64,000 nt of DNA from Chelatococcus reniformis. Lineage in GTDB: Bacteria; Pseudomonadota; Alphaproteobacteria; Rhizobiales; Beijerinckiaceae. Where the stretch lies: assembly GCF_014640075.1 (NCBI RefSeq), contig NZ_BMGG01000007.1, positions 372,001-436,000 on the forward strand, written 5' to 3'. Shown in pieces: positions 45,657-54,540 of the stretch (its first letter is position 1; the number at the start of each line of letters is the position of its first letter). The position numbers and the translations under genes were made by a program. The notes beneath the pieces are model-generated. The model was not told the origin of the DNA. It did no database searches and was given only the letters and a program-made list of their open reading frames with translations.

Positions 45657-47063
45657 ATGTCCGACGAGCTTGGCTTTGAAAGCCTGACCCGGGTCTCGGA
45701 GCTCATCCGGAACCGGAGCGTGTCGTCGGTCGAGGTGACAGCGGCCCAGCTGAAACGGATCGAGCGGTTCGACGGCACCTATCGCAGCTATACCACAGTG
45801 CTCGCCGACCGGGCGCTGGCCCGGGCCGAAGCGGCGGACGGGGAACTCGCCAAGGGCATCTGGCGCGGGCCGCTGCATGGCGTGCCGGTGGCGGTGAAGG
45901 ACCTGTGCAACACCACCTTCGCGCCGACCGGCGCCGGCACCATGATGCTGCGCGCTGTGGTGCCTGGCCACAACGCCACCGTCGTTGATCGCCTGGAACA
46001 GGGCGGTGCGGTGATCCTCGGCAAGCTCAGCATGACCGAGGGGGCCTACACCAGCCACCACCCCGAGAACCCGTCGCCGCTCAACCCCTGGGGGCTCGAT
46101 CACTGGGTTGGCTCCTCCTCCACCGGGTCGGGCGTCGCCACAGCCGCCGGCCTCTGCTACGGCGCCATCGGCTCGGACACGGGGGGATCGATCCGCTTTC
46201 CCTCGGCCACCTGCGGCCTCACCGGCATCAAGCCGACCTGGGGGCGGGTGAGCCGCTATGGGGTCTTCCCGCTCGCCGCCTCCCTCGATCATATCGGCCC
46301 GATGACCCGCGACGCCGCCGATGCGGCGGCCATGCTGGGCGTCATCGCCGGTGCCGATCCGCACGACCCGACGGCGCTGTCCGCTCCGGTTCCCGATTAC
46401 CTCGGCGAGGTCGGGCGCAACATCCGCGGTCTGCGTATCGGTATCGACCGCCGTTTCGTCAGCGAGGGCATCGATGCCCAGGTGGTGGCGGCGCTGGAGG
46501 CGGCAGAGGGCGTGCTCGCCGGACTCGGCGCCCGCATCATCGAGATCCGCTTTCCCGCGACGACGGAGCTGGTGCGCGGCTGGATCCCGTTCTGCGCGGT
46601 GGAGACGGCGATCGCCCACAAGGAGAGCTATCCCGCGCGGTCCCGCGACTATGGCCCTGACCTCGCGGCGCTGATCGAGCAGGGCCGCGCCATGTCCGGC
46701 GCCGAGCTCGGCGAGATCTACCATGAGCGGCTCGCCTTCTCCGGCGCGCTCGCCGCCGTGTTCCAGGACGTGGACCTGATGCTGGTCCCCACCATGCCGG
46801 TGCCGATCCCGAGCTTGGCGCAGATGGCCGCCTACGGTGAGGATCCGGACGTGCTGCTTCGCATTCTCCGCTTCACGGCGCCCTTCGACTTCTCGGGAAG
46901 CCCGACGATCACGCTGCCGGCCGGCATTGACGAGACGGGCATGCCGCTCAGCCTCCAGCTGGTCGGCCGCCATCTCGGCGAAGACCTGCTGTGCCGGGCC
47001 GGCCACGCCTTCCAGCAGGTCACTGACTGGCACACGCACCGCCCGCCGCAGCGCGGGGGCTGA
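45657..47063 (+). CDS. Amidase (amidase-signature family)
   Basis: A 468-residue hydrolase with the full Ser-cisSer-Lys triad: Lys81 in VAVKDLCNTT, Ser154 in GSSSTGSGVA and Ser178 in GSDTGGSIRF (24 residues after the cis-Ser, as in the family). It should hydrolyse the amide made by nitrile hydratase to the acid and ammonia. AAGGTGAG lies before the ATG at 45657. It follows the accessory gene by 106 bp on the same strand, so the operon supports a nitrile-amide-acid route. Confidence 0.93.
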   Translation: MSDELGFESLTRVSELIRNRSVSSVEVTAAQLKRIERFDGTYRSYTTVLADRALARAEAADGELAKGIWRGPLHGVPVAVKDLCNTTFAPTGAGTMMLRAVVPGHNATVVDRLEQGGAVILGKLSMTEGAYTSHHPENPSPLNPWGLDHWVGSSSTGSGVATAAGLCYGAIGSDTGGSIRFPSATCGLTGIKPTWGRVSRYGVFPLAASLDHIGPMTRDAADAAAMLGVIAGADPHDPTALSAPVPDYLGEVGRNIRGLRIGIDRRFVSEGIDAQVVAALEAAEGVLAGLGARIIEIRFPATTELVRGWIPFCAVETAIAHKESYPARSRDYGPDLAALIEQGRAMSGAELGEIYHERLAFSGALAAVFQDVDLMLVPTMPVPIPSLAQMAAYGEDPDVLLRILRFTAPFDFSGSPTITLPAGIDETGMPLSLQLVGRHLGEDLLCRAGHAFQQVTDWHTHRPPQRGG

Positions 47064-47092
47064 GTGAGCGCCGGGTGGCACGGCCGTCGTCG

Positions 47093-48049
47093 TCAGTGGG
47101 TCGGTTTGGCCCGCTGGGCGAGGATCGACTGGGGTGTGACCCCGTAGGCCGCCTTGAAGCTTCGGCTGAAGTGCGAGAGCTCCTTGAAGCCGAAGCGGAA
47201 GGCCGCGTCCGTCACGTTCTGCGCCAGCCCCGCCGCGATCTCGTGATGACTCGCCTCGAGCCGTTGCTGCCAGACCCAGCGCATCGGGGTGGTGCCGATC
47301 CTGGCGAACAGCCGGTTCAGCGTCCGCAGCGATACGCCGGCGTGGTCGGCCATGCGCTCGCTGCCGAGGGCCGGATCACCCAGGTGGGCGATCGCATAGC
47401 GCTTGCCGCGTTCGAGCTGAGCCGACTGCGCCGGGGCAAGCGCCTCGCTCTCGCCCTCGATCTCGATGTCGATCAGCGCCAGCAGCATGTTGAAGGCGGA
47501 GGAGCCGAGCCGTGCCCCGGCCGTCGGGCTGTGCAGGCAGGGCGAGGCGGGATCCACGCATTGCGTCAGCAGACGGCCGAGCAGCGGCCGCAATGGATTG
47601 CCGGCGCCGATGGCCCGGGCGCAGAGTGCCTCGCTGACACGCGCTCTGGCGGCCAGCATGTCTCGCGGCAGCTTCATCACGATGGCCGCGGCACCGAGCT
47701 CGTAGGTGAACGGCAGACGAGCGTCGTACAGGACGACGTCGCCCGCCCGCTGGCGCACGGTACGCCCGCCCTGCGTCAGCCGGCCCTCGCCATTGACCAG
47801 ATATCCCATCAGGATGTCGTCGTCGGGCGCGACGCGGATATCGCGCGGCTCCCGCGTCCAGACGTGGCGCGGCGCCTTGAGCGCGCCGATCATGAAGGGG
47901 CCGAGATCGCTCAAGGCGAGCTGCGCGTCGAACGGCCCGGAGCTGCGGTCGGCGCAGCCGGCCGTGACGAAATGCTTGCAGACCACGTCGCGCCAATAGT
48001 CGAAGCGCTCTCCCGGCCGCAGTGCGCTCGTATCGAAGCCCGCGGGCAT
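47093..48049 (-). CDS. AraC-family regulator
   Basis: 318 residues with an AraC-binding-like N-terminal domain (about 1-200; FDTSALRPGERFDYWRDVVC is typical of the OxdR/FeaR-like group) and a C-terminal double helix-turn-helix (about 215-310; ERMADHAGVSLRTLNRLFAR and VTDAAFRFGFKELSHFSRSF). It is convergent with the amidase gene, 29 bp apart. Regulators of this type often control nitrile and aldoxime gene clusters, so it is a reasonable regulator of nthA-amidase. Confidence 0.88.
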   Translation of the reverse strand: MPAGFDTSALRPGERFDYWRDVVCKHFVTAGCADRSSGPFDAQLALSDLGPFMIGALKAPRHVWTREPRDIRVAPDDDILMGYLVNGEGRLTQGGRTVRQRAGDVVLYDARLPFTYELGAAAIVMKLPRDMLAARARVSEALCARAIGAGNPLRPLLGRLLTQCVDPASPCLHSPTAGARLGSSAFNMLLALIDIEIEGESEALAPAQSAQLERGKRYAIAHLGDPALGSERMADHAGVSLRTLNRLFARIGTTPMRWVWQQRLEASHHEIAAGLAQNVTDAAFRFGFKELSHFSRSFKAAYGVTPQSILAQRAKPTH

Positions 48050-48183
48050 GGCCGTTCTCCATTCTCGAGGCTCAAGCGAGGAGCGTCTCGACTAAGCAAG
48101 GAGTGCGCCACTTCGAGTGTACAGGGCGCTCGTCAGCTCCCGGCGTGGCCTCGTGCGGGTCCGCGCCCAACCGGTTCCTCCGA

Positions 48184-49125
48184 TCAGAACGGGTTGACGA
48201 AGTTGAGGATCGCCGCCTGCCGCAGCACCACCTGGCGGATGATGTGGCTCACCTTGACATGGTCGGTGTAGATCGCCGCGTCGCCGACGCTCCCGGCCGG
48301 CAGCCGCTCGCCCAGGCGCGGCTCGTCGAGCCTGACGCGGATCACGAAGGGCCCGGTCTCGATCTGGCGGGGCGCCACGGCCGTGCCGGACGGCGCCGCC
48401 TGGCCGGTGGCAATCGCCTGCAGGACCGTTTCGACTTTGCCGCTGTGGATCTCGCCGGGCAGAAACTTGAAGGTGAGCTCGACCTTCTGCCCGGGCTCGA
48501 TGAAGCGGGCGTAGATTTGCGGCACCTCGACGATAACGATCGACTCCGAGGTGTCGATGAAGGCCATCACGGGCGACAGCGGCAGGTTGGAGACGCGAGC
48601 GCCCTTGCGCAGCGTCACGTTGGTGACGTAGCCGTCGGCCGGCGCGCGCACCACCGTCTTGTCCAGGTTCCACTTGGCGCCCTCGATCTGGGCCTCGAGC
48701 TGCTTCACCTGGGCCTGGCGCTCCTCCACATCGAAAGCCCGCCCGGCCGCCGTCCGCTGCAATTGCTCCATCTGCTTGAGCCGCGTGTCGGCCAGCGCAA
48801 ACTGCGCCTGGAGTGCATCGAGTTGAGCCCTGAACGGGGTGGGGTCGATCTTGAACAGCACGTCACCCGCTTTGAGCGGCTGATTGGGCGCGACTGGCAC
48901 CTCGGCGACCTCGCCGGCGACGTCGGGCACGATCTGCACCGACTGGCGCCCGACCAGCGCCGTGCCCGCTGGCGCCCCCCAGCCCATGGGGATGAACAGC
49001 CCGACGAGCAACAGCAGGAGCACGAGGATCGGCGAGATCTTCCAGAACAAGTTCGAGGGGATGACCTTGAGCCAGATCAGGACGACGAGGACGAGGATGT
49101 AGGCGTTGAGCAGAAAGACGATCAT
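48184..49125 (-). CDS. HlyD/EmrA-type membrane fusion protein (YiaV-like)
   Basis: 313 residues: one N-terminal membrane helix, a helical hairpin (about 95-170, ALQAQFALADTRLKQMEQLQ) and a lipoyl/barrel adaptor with VRAPADGYVTNVTLRKGARV. It links inner and outer membrane components of an efflux or envelope-assembly pump. Its start overlaps the DUF3302 gene's stop (ATGA). E. coli YiaV and YiaW (DUF3302) form the same pair, and the outer-membrane protein gene is upstream in the same operon. No inner-membrane transporter such as EmrB is encoded here. Confidence 0.86.
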   Translation of the reverse strand: MIVFLLNAYILVLVVLIWLKVIPSNLFWKISPILVLLLLLVGLFIPMGWGAPAGTALVGRQSVQIVPDVAGEVAEVPVAPNQPLKAGDVLFKIDPTPFRAQLDALQAQFALADTRLKQMEQLQRTAAGRAFDVEERQAQVKQLEAQIEGAKWNLDKTVVRAPADGYVTNVTLRKGARVSNLPLSPVMAFIDTSESIVIVEVPQIYARFIEPGQKVELTFKFLPGEIHSGKVETVLQAIATGQAAPSGTAVAPRQIETGPFVIRVRLDEPRLGERLPAGSVGDAAIYTDHVKVSHIIRQVVLRQAAILNFVNPF

Positions 49126-49373
49126 GGCGCCGGCTCCCGCGGCGGCACCGGCCGGGCGGGAATGTCCACATAAGCCCAGATGAAAGCCAGCGGCCAGAAC
49201 ACCAGGCCGAAGATCAGGGTGATCCAGCCCGCGACGCCGACGGCCTCGGCCCAGGGATGGCCACGCCGCCGCGCGACGTGGCCAGGCGCGATGCCGATGA
49301 TCAGCAGCACTGCGACGGCCGACGCCACCGCGACGATCAGCACGATGATGGCGAAGATATCGATGAACGCCAT
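49122..49373 (-). CDS. DUF3302 inner-membrane protein (YiaW-like)
   Basis: An 83-residue protein with two membrane segments (about 4-28 and 44-68; FIDIFAIIVLIVAVASAVAV and AGWITLIFGLVFWPLAFIWA), a basic loop HVARRRGHPWAEA between them and a Pro-rich tail. This matches the DUF3302 family, typically paired with a YiaV-like fusion protein, which follows here with a 4-bp overlap. Function unknown. Confidence 0.8.
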   Translation of the reverse strand: MAFIDIFAIIVLIVAVASAVAVLLIIGIAPGHVARRRGHPWAEAVGVAGWITLIFGLVFWPLAFIWAYVDIPARPVPPREPAP

Positions 49374-49435
49374 GGCGGGCTCCTCGCGCGAGACGGAACT
49401 GCTCGGATTGTCACTGCTTCAGCCGCGCGCCGACC

Positions 49436-50440
49436 TCATCGGTGAGCTGCCGCAGCTCGTTGGGAGCCGGAGTGCGAGTGGCCGCCTATGGGGAATGCGA
49501 CCGTAAGCAGACCCATCGTGCCCTGCGGCCGGTTCTCGACCTCCACCTCGCGCAACAGCTTGATCCGCGTCGTGACCGGAGTCCCGAGAATGGCGGCGTT
49601 ATACGACGCCGTCGCGCCGACCGCGGTGACCCGTCCCTTGAAGGGCCCGATGCGATTGCCTTCGCCGCTGTCCGCAGAGATTTGCTCGTAGTGGGCCGCA
49701 AGCAGCCCGACAGCGAACTCACGCGTCAAGTTTTTGCTGACCGCGAGATCGACGTGGAAGGCGTTGCCGCTTCGATAGTCGGTATCGGAGTTCTTGCCGT
49801 TGAACTCGAAGCCCACCGCGCCGGAGACGTCGAGGCCGAGTTCCGGGTCGAGCCAGGTGAGGGCTGCGTATACGTCTCCAACGGGCCGATTGAAGGCGAG
49901 ATTGGACAGCTCTCCATCGCGGTAGGCTCCCCCGGGAATGCTCACCGCGACTCCGACAGACCAATGAAATTTGCCCGCATCCCAGCCGATCATGGTCGTC
50001 ACTACCGGATCGCCGGCGACGAACGTCGCGTCACGATTGCTGAAGGCGAAGCTCTGTCCAAATCGGGGCGCCGCAATCAGGGCACTGGCGCTCACGCGCG
50101 GCACCCCGAACGGCAGAGTCACGCCGAAGCCCAGCCGACCTCCGAAGATCTCGACGGGGGTGACCCAACTCGCCGTCAGGAAATCGACCCGGGCCTCGAT
50201 GTCGACCCCGGCGAGCACTGCCCCGCCGATCTGGATCCGGCGGCCGCCGCTGAGCTCGCCGGAATAGAAGTAGAAGTCGTTGTTGAAATAGAACCCCGGC
50301 GGCGGGACAATCCCAGACAGAGGTCCGCGGAGGCCCGGAACATAGAGGCTCGCGCCGCTCTCGGTAGCCTGCGCCCGCCGCCCCAGCAAGGCGCTCGATA
50401 CGGCGAGCGCGAGGGCAAGGGTCAGCCAGCTTCTACACAT
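49436..50440 (-). CDS. Outer-membrane transporter-like protein (phenol-degradation MetA/SphA family)
   Basis: 334 residues with a signal peptide (about 1-26) and a beta-rich body without long hydrophobic helices. The segment LRGPLSGIVPPPGFYFNNDF is the hallmark of the MetA-pathway-of-phenol-degradation/SphA family. These are thought to be outer-membrane channels for hydrophobic compounds. The ATG at 50440 gives the signal peptide start. It is followed by DUF3302 and HlyD genes, giving an outer membrane, inner membrane, adaptor set. Confidence 0.8.
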   Translation of the reverse strand: MCRSWLTLALALAVSSALLGRRAQATESGASLYVPGLRGPLSGIVPPPGFYFNNDFYFYSGELSGGRRIQIGGAVLAGVDIEARVDFLTASWVTPVEIFGGRLGFGVTLPFGVPRVSASALIAAPRFGQSFAFSNRDATFVAGDPVVTTMIGWDAGKFHWSVGVAVSIPGGAYRDGELSNLAFNRPVGDVYAALTWLDPELGLDVSGAVGFEFNGKNSDTDYRSGNAFHVDLAVSKNLTREFAVGLLAAHYEQISADSGEGNRIGPFKGRVTAVGATASYNAAILGTPVTTRIKLLREVEVENRPQGTMGLLTVAFPIGGHSHSGSQRAAAAHR

Positions 50441-50977
50441 AGAGGATTCGCTCCCGAGACCCGATGTGGGAGCATGGCTCATCCATCGGGCCGGGTAAAC
50501 CCGGTGGCTAAGCCGCGGTTCCCAATTGTCAGTGTCCGGGAGAGCTGGCATCGTGACCCCGCTCCCGCACAACCCAGTTGCTGCGCCAGCTGCTGGGAAG
50601 CGGACACTTCAGTGGCAAAATGAGCAGCATGGAACGGCCTGCACGATCCTTTCTGCTTGCGCCGAGTCGGCGTTTATCTCCGGTGGTCGCTGGCTTGGGT
50701 CGGATCGGCAATATCTGGAGGAAGCTCTCGGGCACCGGGTGCGGGATTGGACCAAGGCGCCGCGCCAGGAGGAGCCGGCTAAGCTATGCCTTGAGCCGAG
50801 GGCTGCTCGCGCGGGGGCGCCGCGACTGCCAGATCTGCATGCCGGCGCGGTGAAGGACCCGCGCCCCTGGACGCACCATCGCCCGCGGTCGATGCAGGCC
50901 GACGGCGCGTCTTGCGTATCTCATCGCCGCGTCGGCGAGCCAAATTGGATTTCGAGCGTTGTAAGGGAGGAGCGAGC
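50441..50977. other. 537-bp divergent intergenic region
   Basis: It lies between the outer-membrane protein operon and arylsulfatase 1 and so should hold both promoters. Open frames exist on both strands (for example 50526-50981 and 50578-50853), but none has a plausible ribosome site or recognisable protein. A weaker codon bias than in the flanks suggests it is non-coding. No repeat was found. Confidence 0.5.
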
Positions 50978-52621
50978 ATGAGCAGCATTGACAAGGACAA
51001 GGGTGCCCGCGCGGGCGAGCTCGACCGCCGAAACCTCCTTCTCGGTGGAACCGTCCTCGCCGCCGCCGGCGCTTCGACACTGGCTCAAGCGCAGACCCAA
51101 CAGCGCCAGCCCAGCACTGCCACCGGCCCAAACGGGGGTGCAGGCAAGCCCAACATCCTCGTCATCTTCGGCGACGACATCGGCCAGACCAACCTCAGCG
51201 CTTACTCATTCGGCCTGATGGGATACTACACGCCCAACATCGACCGCATCGCCAACGAGGGGCTCAAGTTCACAGACTACTATGCCGAGCAGAGCTGCAC
51301 TGCCGGCCGCTCCACCTTCATCACCGGGCAGGCGACGCTGCGCACCGGCCTCTCCAAGGTCGGCGTGCCGGGATCCACCGTCGGCCTGCAGAAGGAGGAC
51401 TGCACCATCGCCGAGATGTTGAAGCCGCTGGGCTACGCCACCGGCCAGTTCGGCAAGAACCACCTGGGTGATCGCGACGAATATTTGCCGACCAATCACG
51501 GCTTCGACGAGTTCTTCGGCAACCTCTACCACCTCAACGCCGAGGAGGAGCCGGAACAGCGCACCTATCCGACCGATCCGGCCTTTCGCAAGGCTTTCGG
51601 CCCGCGCGGCGTCATCCGCTCGAGCGCCGACGGCAAGATCGAGGATACCGGCCCGCTCACCAAAAAGCGGATGGAGACCATCGACGACGAGACCTCCGCG
51701 GCGGCGATGGATTTCATGGACCGGCAGGTGAAGGCGTCGAAGCCCTTCTTCTGCTGGTTCAACTCGACGCGCATGCACTTCCGCACCCATGTGCGCGACG
51801 AGCACCGCGGCCCCAAGGGCCTCACGGCCCGCACTGAATATGCCGACGGCATGATCGAGCACGACGCGACCATCGGGCAGATCCTCAAGAAGCTCGACGA
51901 TCTCGGCATCGCCGACAACACCATCGTGCTCTACACTACCGACAATGGCCCACACCAGAACTCCTGGCCCGACGCCGGCACTACCCCGTTCCGTAGCGAG
52001 AAGAACACCAACTGGGAGGGCGCGTTCCGCGTGCCGGCCATGATCCGCTGGCCCGGCAAGATCAGGCCCGGCAGCGTCAGCAACGAGATCTTCAGCGGCC
52101 TCGACTGGTTCCCGACCCTGCTCGCCGCAGCCGGCGAGCCGGATATCAAGGACAAGCTGCTCGAGGGCTATTCCGCCGGTGGCAAGAGCTTCAAGGTGCA
52201 TCTGGACGGCTACAACCAGCTGCCGCTGCTGACGGGCGCCAACGACAAGGGGGCCCGCAAGGAGTTCTTCTACTTCAGCGACGACGGCGATCTGCTCGGC
52301 CTGCGCTACGAGAACTGGAAAGTCGTCTTCGAGGAGCAGCGGGTGCCGGGCACCATGCAGGTCTGGGCCGAGCCGTTCACCAAGCTGCGCCTGCCCAAGC
52401 TGTTCGACCTGCGCTCCGACCCCTATGAGCGAGCCGACATCACCTCCAACACCTACTACGACTGGTTCCTGTCGCAGCCCTACGTCATCTTCGCAGCCCA
52501 GACGGAGGTGCAGAAATTCCTGAACACCTTCAAGGACTTTCCGCCGCGCCAGCGCGCGGCGAGCTTCACCGTTGATCAGATCATCGAAGGGATGCAGAAG
52601 AGCCTGAGCACCAAGCAGTAA
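50978..52621 (+). CDS. Tat-exported arylsulfatase (1)
   Basis: A 547-residue type I sulfatase that hydrolyses sulfate esters in the periplasm. A twin-arginine signal (DRRNLLLGG, Arg17-Arg18) precedes the alkaline-phosphatase-like fold. The metal Asp pair is in VIFGDDIG (66-67), and the catalytic motif is SCTAGR with Cys107, to be converted to formylglycine. The third position is Ala, a variant of Cys-x-Pro-x-Arg. GQFGKNHLGD is a further family block. GGGAGGAG precedes the ATG at 50978. Its close paralogue is at 58779. The substrate is not known. Confidence 0.92.
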   Translation: MSSIDKDKGARAGELDRRNLLLGGTVLAAAGASTLAQAQTQQRQPSTATGPNGGAGKPNILVIFGDDIGQTNLSAYSFGLMGYYTPNIDRIANEGLKFTDYYAEQSCTAGRSTFITGQATLRTGLSKVGVPGSTVGLQKEDCTIAEMLKPLGYATGQFGKNHLGDRDEYLPTNHGFDEFFGNLYHLNAEEEPEQRTYPTDPAFRKAFGPRGVIRSSADGKIEDTGPLTKKRMETIDDETSAAAMDFMDRQVKASKPFFCWFNSTRMHFRTHVRDEHRGPKGLTARTEYADGMIEHDATIGQILKKLDDLGIADNTIVLYTTDNGPHQNSWPDAGTTPFRSEKNTNWEGAFRVPAMIRWPGKIRPGSVSNEIFSGLDWFPTLLAAAGEPDIKDKLLEGYSAGGKSFKVHLDGYNQLPLLTGANDKGARKEFFYFSDDGDLLGLRYENWKVVFEEQRVPGTMQVWAEPFTKLRLPKLFDLRSDPYERADITSNTYYDWFLSQPYVIFAAQTEVQKFLNTFKDFPPRQRAASFTVDQIIEGMQKSLSTKQ

Positions 52622-52986
52622 GCAACGTCGATCACGTTTGCCGATGCCATGGCGGCCGCCAGCCACATGCGCTGGCGGCCGCTGCGGCGAGGGCAGAAGG
52701 CTCATGGCGATATCGGCTCAATCCGAAGAGCTCGAGCGAGACGGTTTTTATTTGAATCAACTCCCTCTAATTCTTTGGTTTGAGCGTGATCTTGTCCAAA
52801 AACCGGAATCGACTTGTCGGGATCACGCGCTCCCAGCTGCCGCGACGACGGGCCGGCCCGATGTTCCGTCGGGCGGGGCCCTCGGCGGGCAACTCGGCGG
52901 TCGTGCCCCCGCAGGCGCGCGACTCAATCTGAGCCTTGACCGATGCCGCGGGCAAGTAGATTGCTCGGGCAAAGGGAGACTCAGAG
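52622..52986. other. 365-bp gap after arylsulfatase 1
   Basis: It holds one dispersed repeat (52782-52832) and, just before it, an AT-richer stretch (about 52745-52780). No gene was recognised. Confidence 0.5.
52782..52832. repeat. Dispersed inverted repeat, GATC-TTGTCC-AAAACCGGA type
   Basis: GAGCGTGATC and GGATCACGCGCTC are the arms around TTGTCCAAAAACCGGAATCG. It matches in form the GATCTTGTCCGAAAACCGG elements that occur in large numbers in Hyphomicrobiales. Only one copy was seen in this window. Confidence 0.8.
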
Positions 52987-53433
52987 ATGACCATCTTCAG
53001 GACGATGCTTTTCGCCATGGCGGCTGGCGTGCTGGTATCGGCTCCGGCGCTTGCGCAAAACGCTACGCCTGGCCGGCCCTCGGGCTCGGTGAGCATCGAG
53101 CAGGTGCAGGTCGCCTTCATCGGATCGGGCAGCATCGGTGGCGGCAAGCTGATGTTCCGCGGTCGGTCCTATCCTATCACGGTCGGCGGGCTCGGCATCG
53201 GCGGCTTTGGCGCCTCGCGACTGGAGGCGACCGGCACGGTCTACGGCCTCAAGCGCCTGAGCGATTTCGCCGGCGCTTACGTGCAGATCCGGGAGGGCTG
53301 GGCGTTGGGCGATCAAGGCCGGGGCCGGCTCTGGCTCAGGAACGGCAAGGGCGTCGCCCTGCGGCTTGCTACGCGCCGCGAAGGGTTGCAGCTGGCGCTG
53401 GGCGCCGATGGCGTGCTGATCGGCTTCAAATAG
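52987..53433 (+). CDS. Small exported protein, unknown
   Basis: 148 residues with a signal peptide (about 1-24, cleaved after ALA). The mature part is glycine-rich and strand-like: VAFIGSGSIGGGKLMFRGRS and GLGIGGFGASRLEATGTVYG. It ends RREGLQLALGADGVLIGFK. A GGGAGA site precedes the ATG. The pattern recalls small periplasmic proteins found in related genomes but no named family is assigned. It lies between the sulfatase and other exported-protein genes. Confidence 0.65.
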   Translation: MTIFRTMLFAMAAGVLVSAPALAQNATPGRPSGSVSIEQVQVAFIGSGSIGGGKLMFRGRSYPITVGGLGIGGFGASRLEATGTVYGLKRLSDFAGAYVQIREGWALGDQGRGRLWLRNGKGVALRLATRREGLQLALGADGVLIGFK

Positions 53434-53582
53434 GGCGCGGCGACCTTCGGACCACGCGCATGGCCGTGTTGTTCGGGCAGACGCGGCAATGCCGCGCCTG
53501 GCTTGAGTGACGATCGCCGTCCGTGTCCGCGGCGCTCGGCCATTTGGGCGCGATCGGAAGTGCCTCGGACCGGCAAATGCTC

Positions 53583-54092
53583 TCAGGGGCACCGATCCCA
53601 AAAGCCCGTCGTCCGGCTTGCGTCGGTATAGAACCAGCAATAGCCGGCAGCCGGTGGCGCCCCGGCCCAGGCCGCGGCCGTGGCCGCCGTGACGAAGCCG
53701 ATAGCGGCGCCTGCCGTAATGGCGCCGCCCGCGGGCCACCAGGCACCGTAGGGACGGTACCGGCCGTTCACGACGACGGTTCGCCGGGCAAAGACGTTGC
53801 CGCGCGGCCCGACCACGGCGCCGCGGCGAATGGCGGCTCCGCCGTAGGGGCCAACGGCGGCGCGCGTGCCCCGAACCGCGACACCACGGGGCCCGGCCAC
53901 CGCGCCGCGGCGATAGCCGCCGGCCCGATAGGGGCCCGCCCTGACGCCGCCGGCCCTGTATCGGGCCGCAGCCGGCTCCACCAGCCCCGATGCGGCCGAC
54001 GAGATCGAGGTCAAGCCGACGGCGATCGGCCCGGCTTCGGCCGGCAGGCAGGCGAGCAGACTAGCAATGAGAAAGAGAGCTGGTGTTCTCAT
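53583..54092 (-). CDS. Exported Gly/Ala/Arg-rich protein, unknown
   Basis: 169 residues: a signal peptide (about 1-20), then a low-complexity region (about 42-100) of short imperfect units such as YRAGGYRRGA and AVGPYGGAAIRRGAVVGPRG, then a hydrophobic Gly/Ala segment (AITAGAAIGFVTAATAAAWA) and a Cys-containing tail CWFYTDASRTTGFWDRC. Similar RG/AG-rich exported proteins are common in Hyphomicrobiales but lack a known role. It is convergent with the gene at 52987. Confidence 0.6.
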   Translation of the reverse strand: MRTPALFLIASLLACLPAEAGPIAVGLTSISSAASGLVEPAAARYRAGGVRAGPYRAGGYRRGAVAGPRGVAVRGTRAAVGPYGGAAIRRGAVVGPRGNVFARRTVVVNGRYRPYGAWWPAGGAITAGAAIGFVTAATAAAWAGAPPAAGYCWFYTDASRTTGFWDRCP

Positions 54093-54540
54093 TGGCTTCC
54101 TCCGTGCAATGCAATCGGCGTTCGTTGTCGGGTGATGGGATCTTCAAATCCTGAAACAACCAACCGTGTCAACACGTCGGATCTCGGTAAGTGGCCGCTC
54201 AAGCTGGCACAAATAGCATAGCTCGGCTTGCGAGACTGTGCAGAGCGGCGAAAGGACTCGGGGTGTACGTGGGTTGCGCTCACGCTCGCGAGGGAAGGAA
54301 CTGCCGCGCATGCGGTGGTCAGCGGCAGCACGCCGTGGGGCTGCTGGGTGTCCGCGTGGGATCAGACGCCAGAGCAAAGACCATCGACAGTCTTTGATGT
54401 CCGCCGGCGCCGCGGAAACACGCCAACCTGAATTGACCTTCGGCCGGTGTTCTTTTCATATCGCAATGTCGATCGACCAGCGGCCGCCCAACGACGTTCG
54501 GGCTGCAGCCGAGGTCATGCCTCGATGAGGGAGGGCAACG
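54093..54540. other. 448-bp divergent region with a repeated motif
   Basis: It lies between the minus-strand exported protein and the AraC regulator and must contain their promoters. It contains the first of three copies of TGGCACAA-N3-GCATAG (54205). Several short open frames have no support. Confidence 0.5.
54204..54222 (+). promoter_or_regulatory. Repeated promoter-like motif, copy 1
   Basis: The sequence CTGGCACAAATAGCATAGC is one of three copies of a TGGCACAA-N3-GCATAG motif on the plus strand. The others are at 55515 and 57069. TGGCAC recalls a sigma-54 -24 box, but only 8 bases separate GG and GC instead of 10. It lies upstream of the AraC gene. Confidence 0.4.

Noticed and set aside
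50526-50981. 151-codon plus-strand frame before arylsulfatase 1
   Set aside because: No ribosome site, no family and weak codon bias; it overlaps the true start region of the sulfatase.
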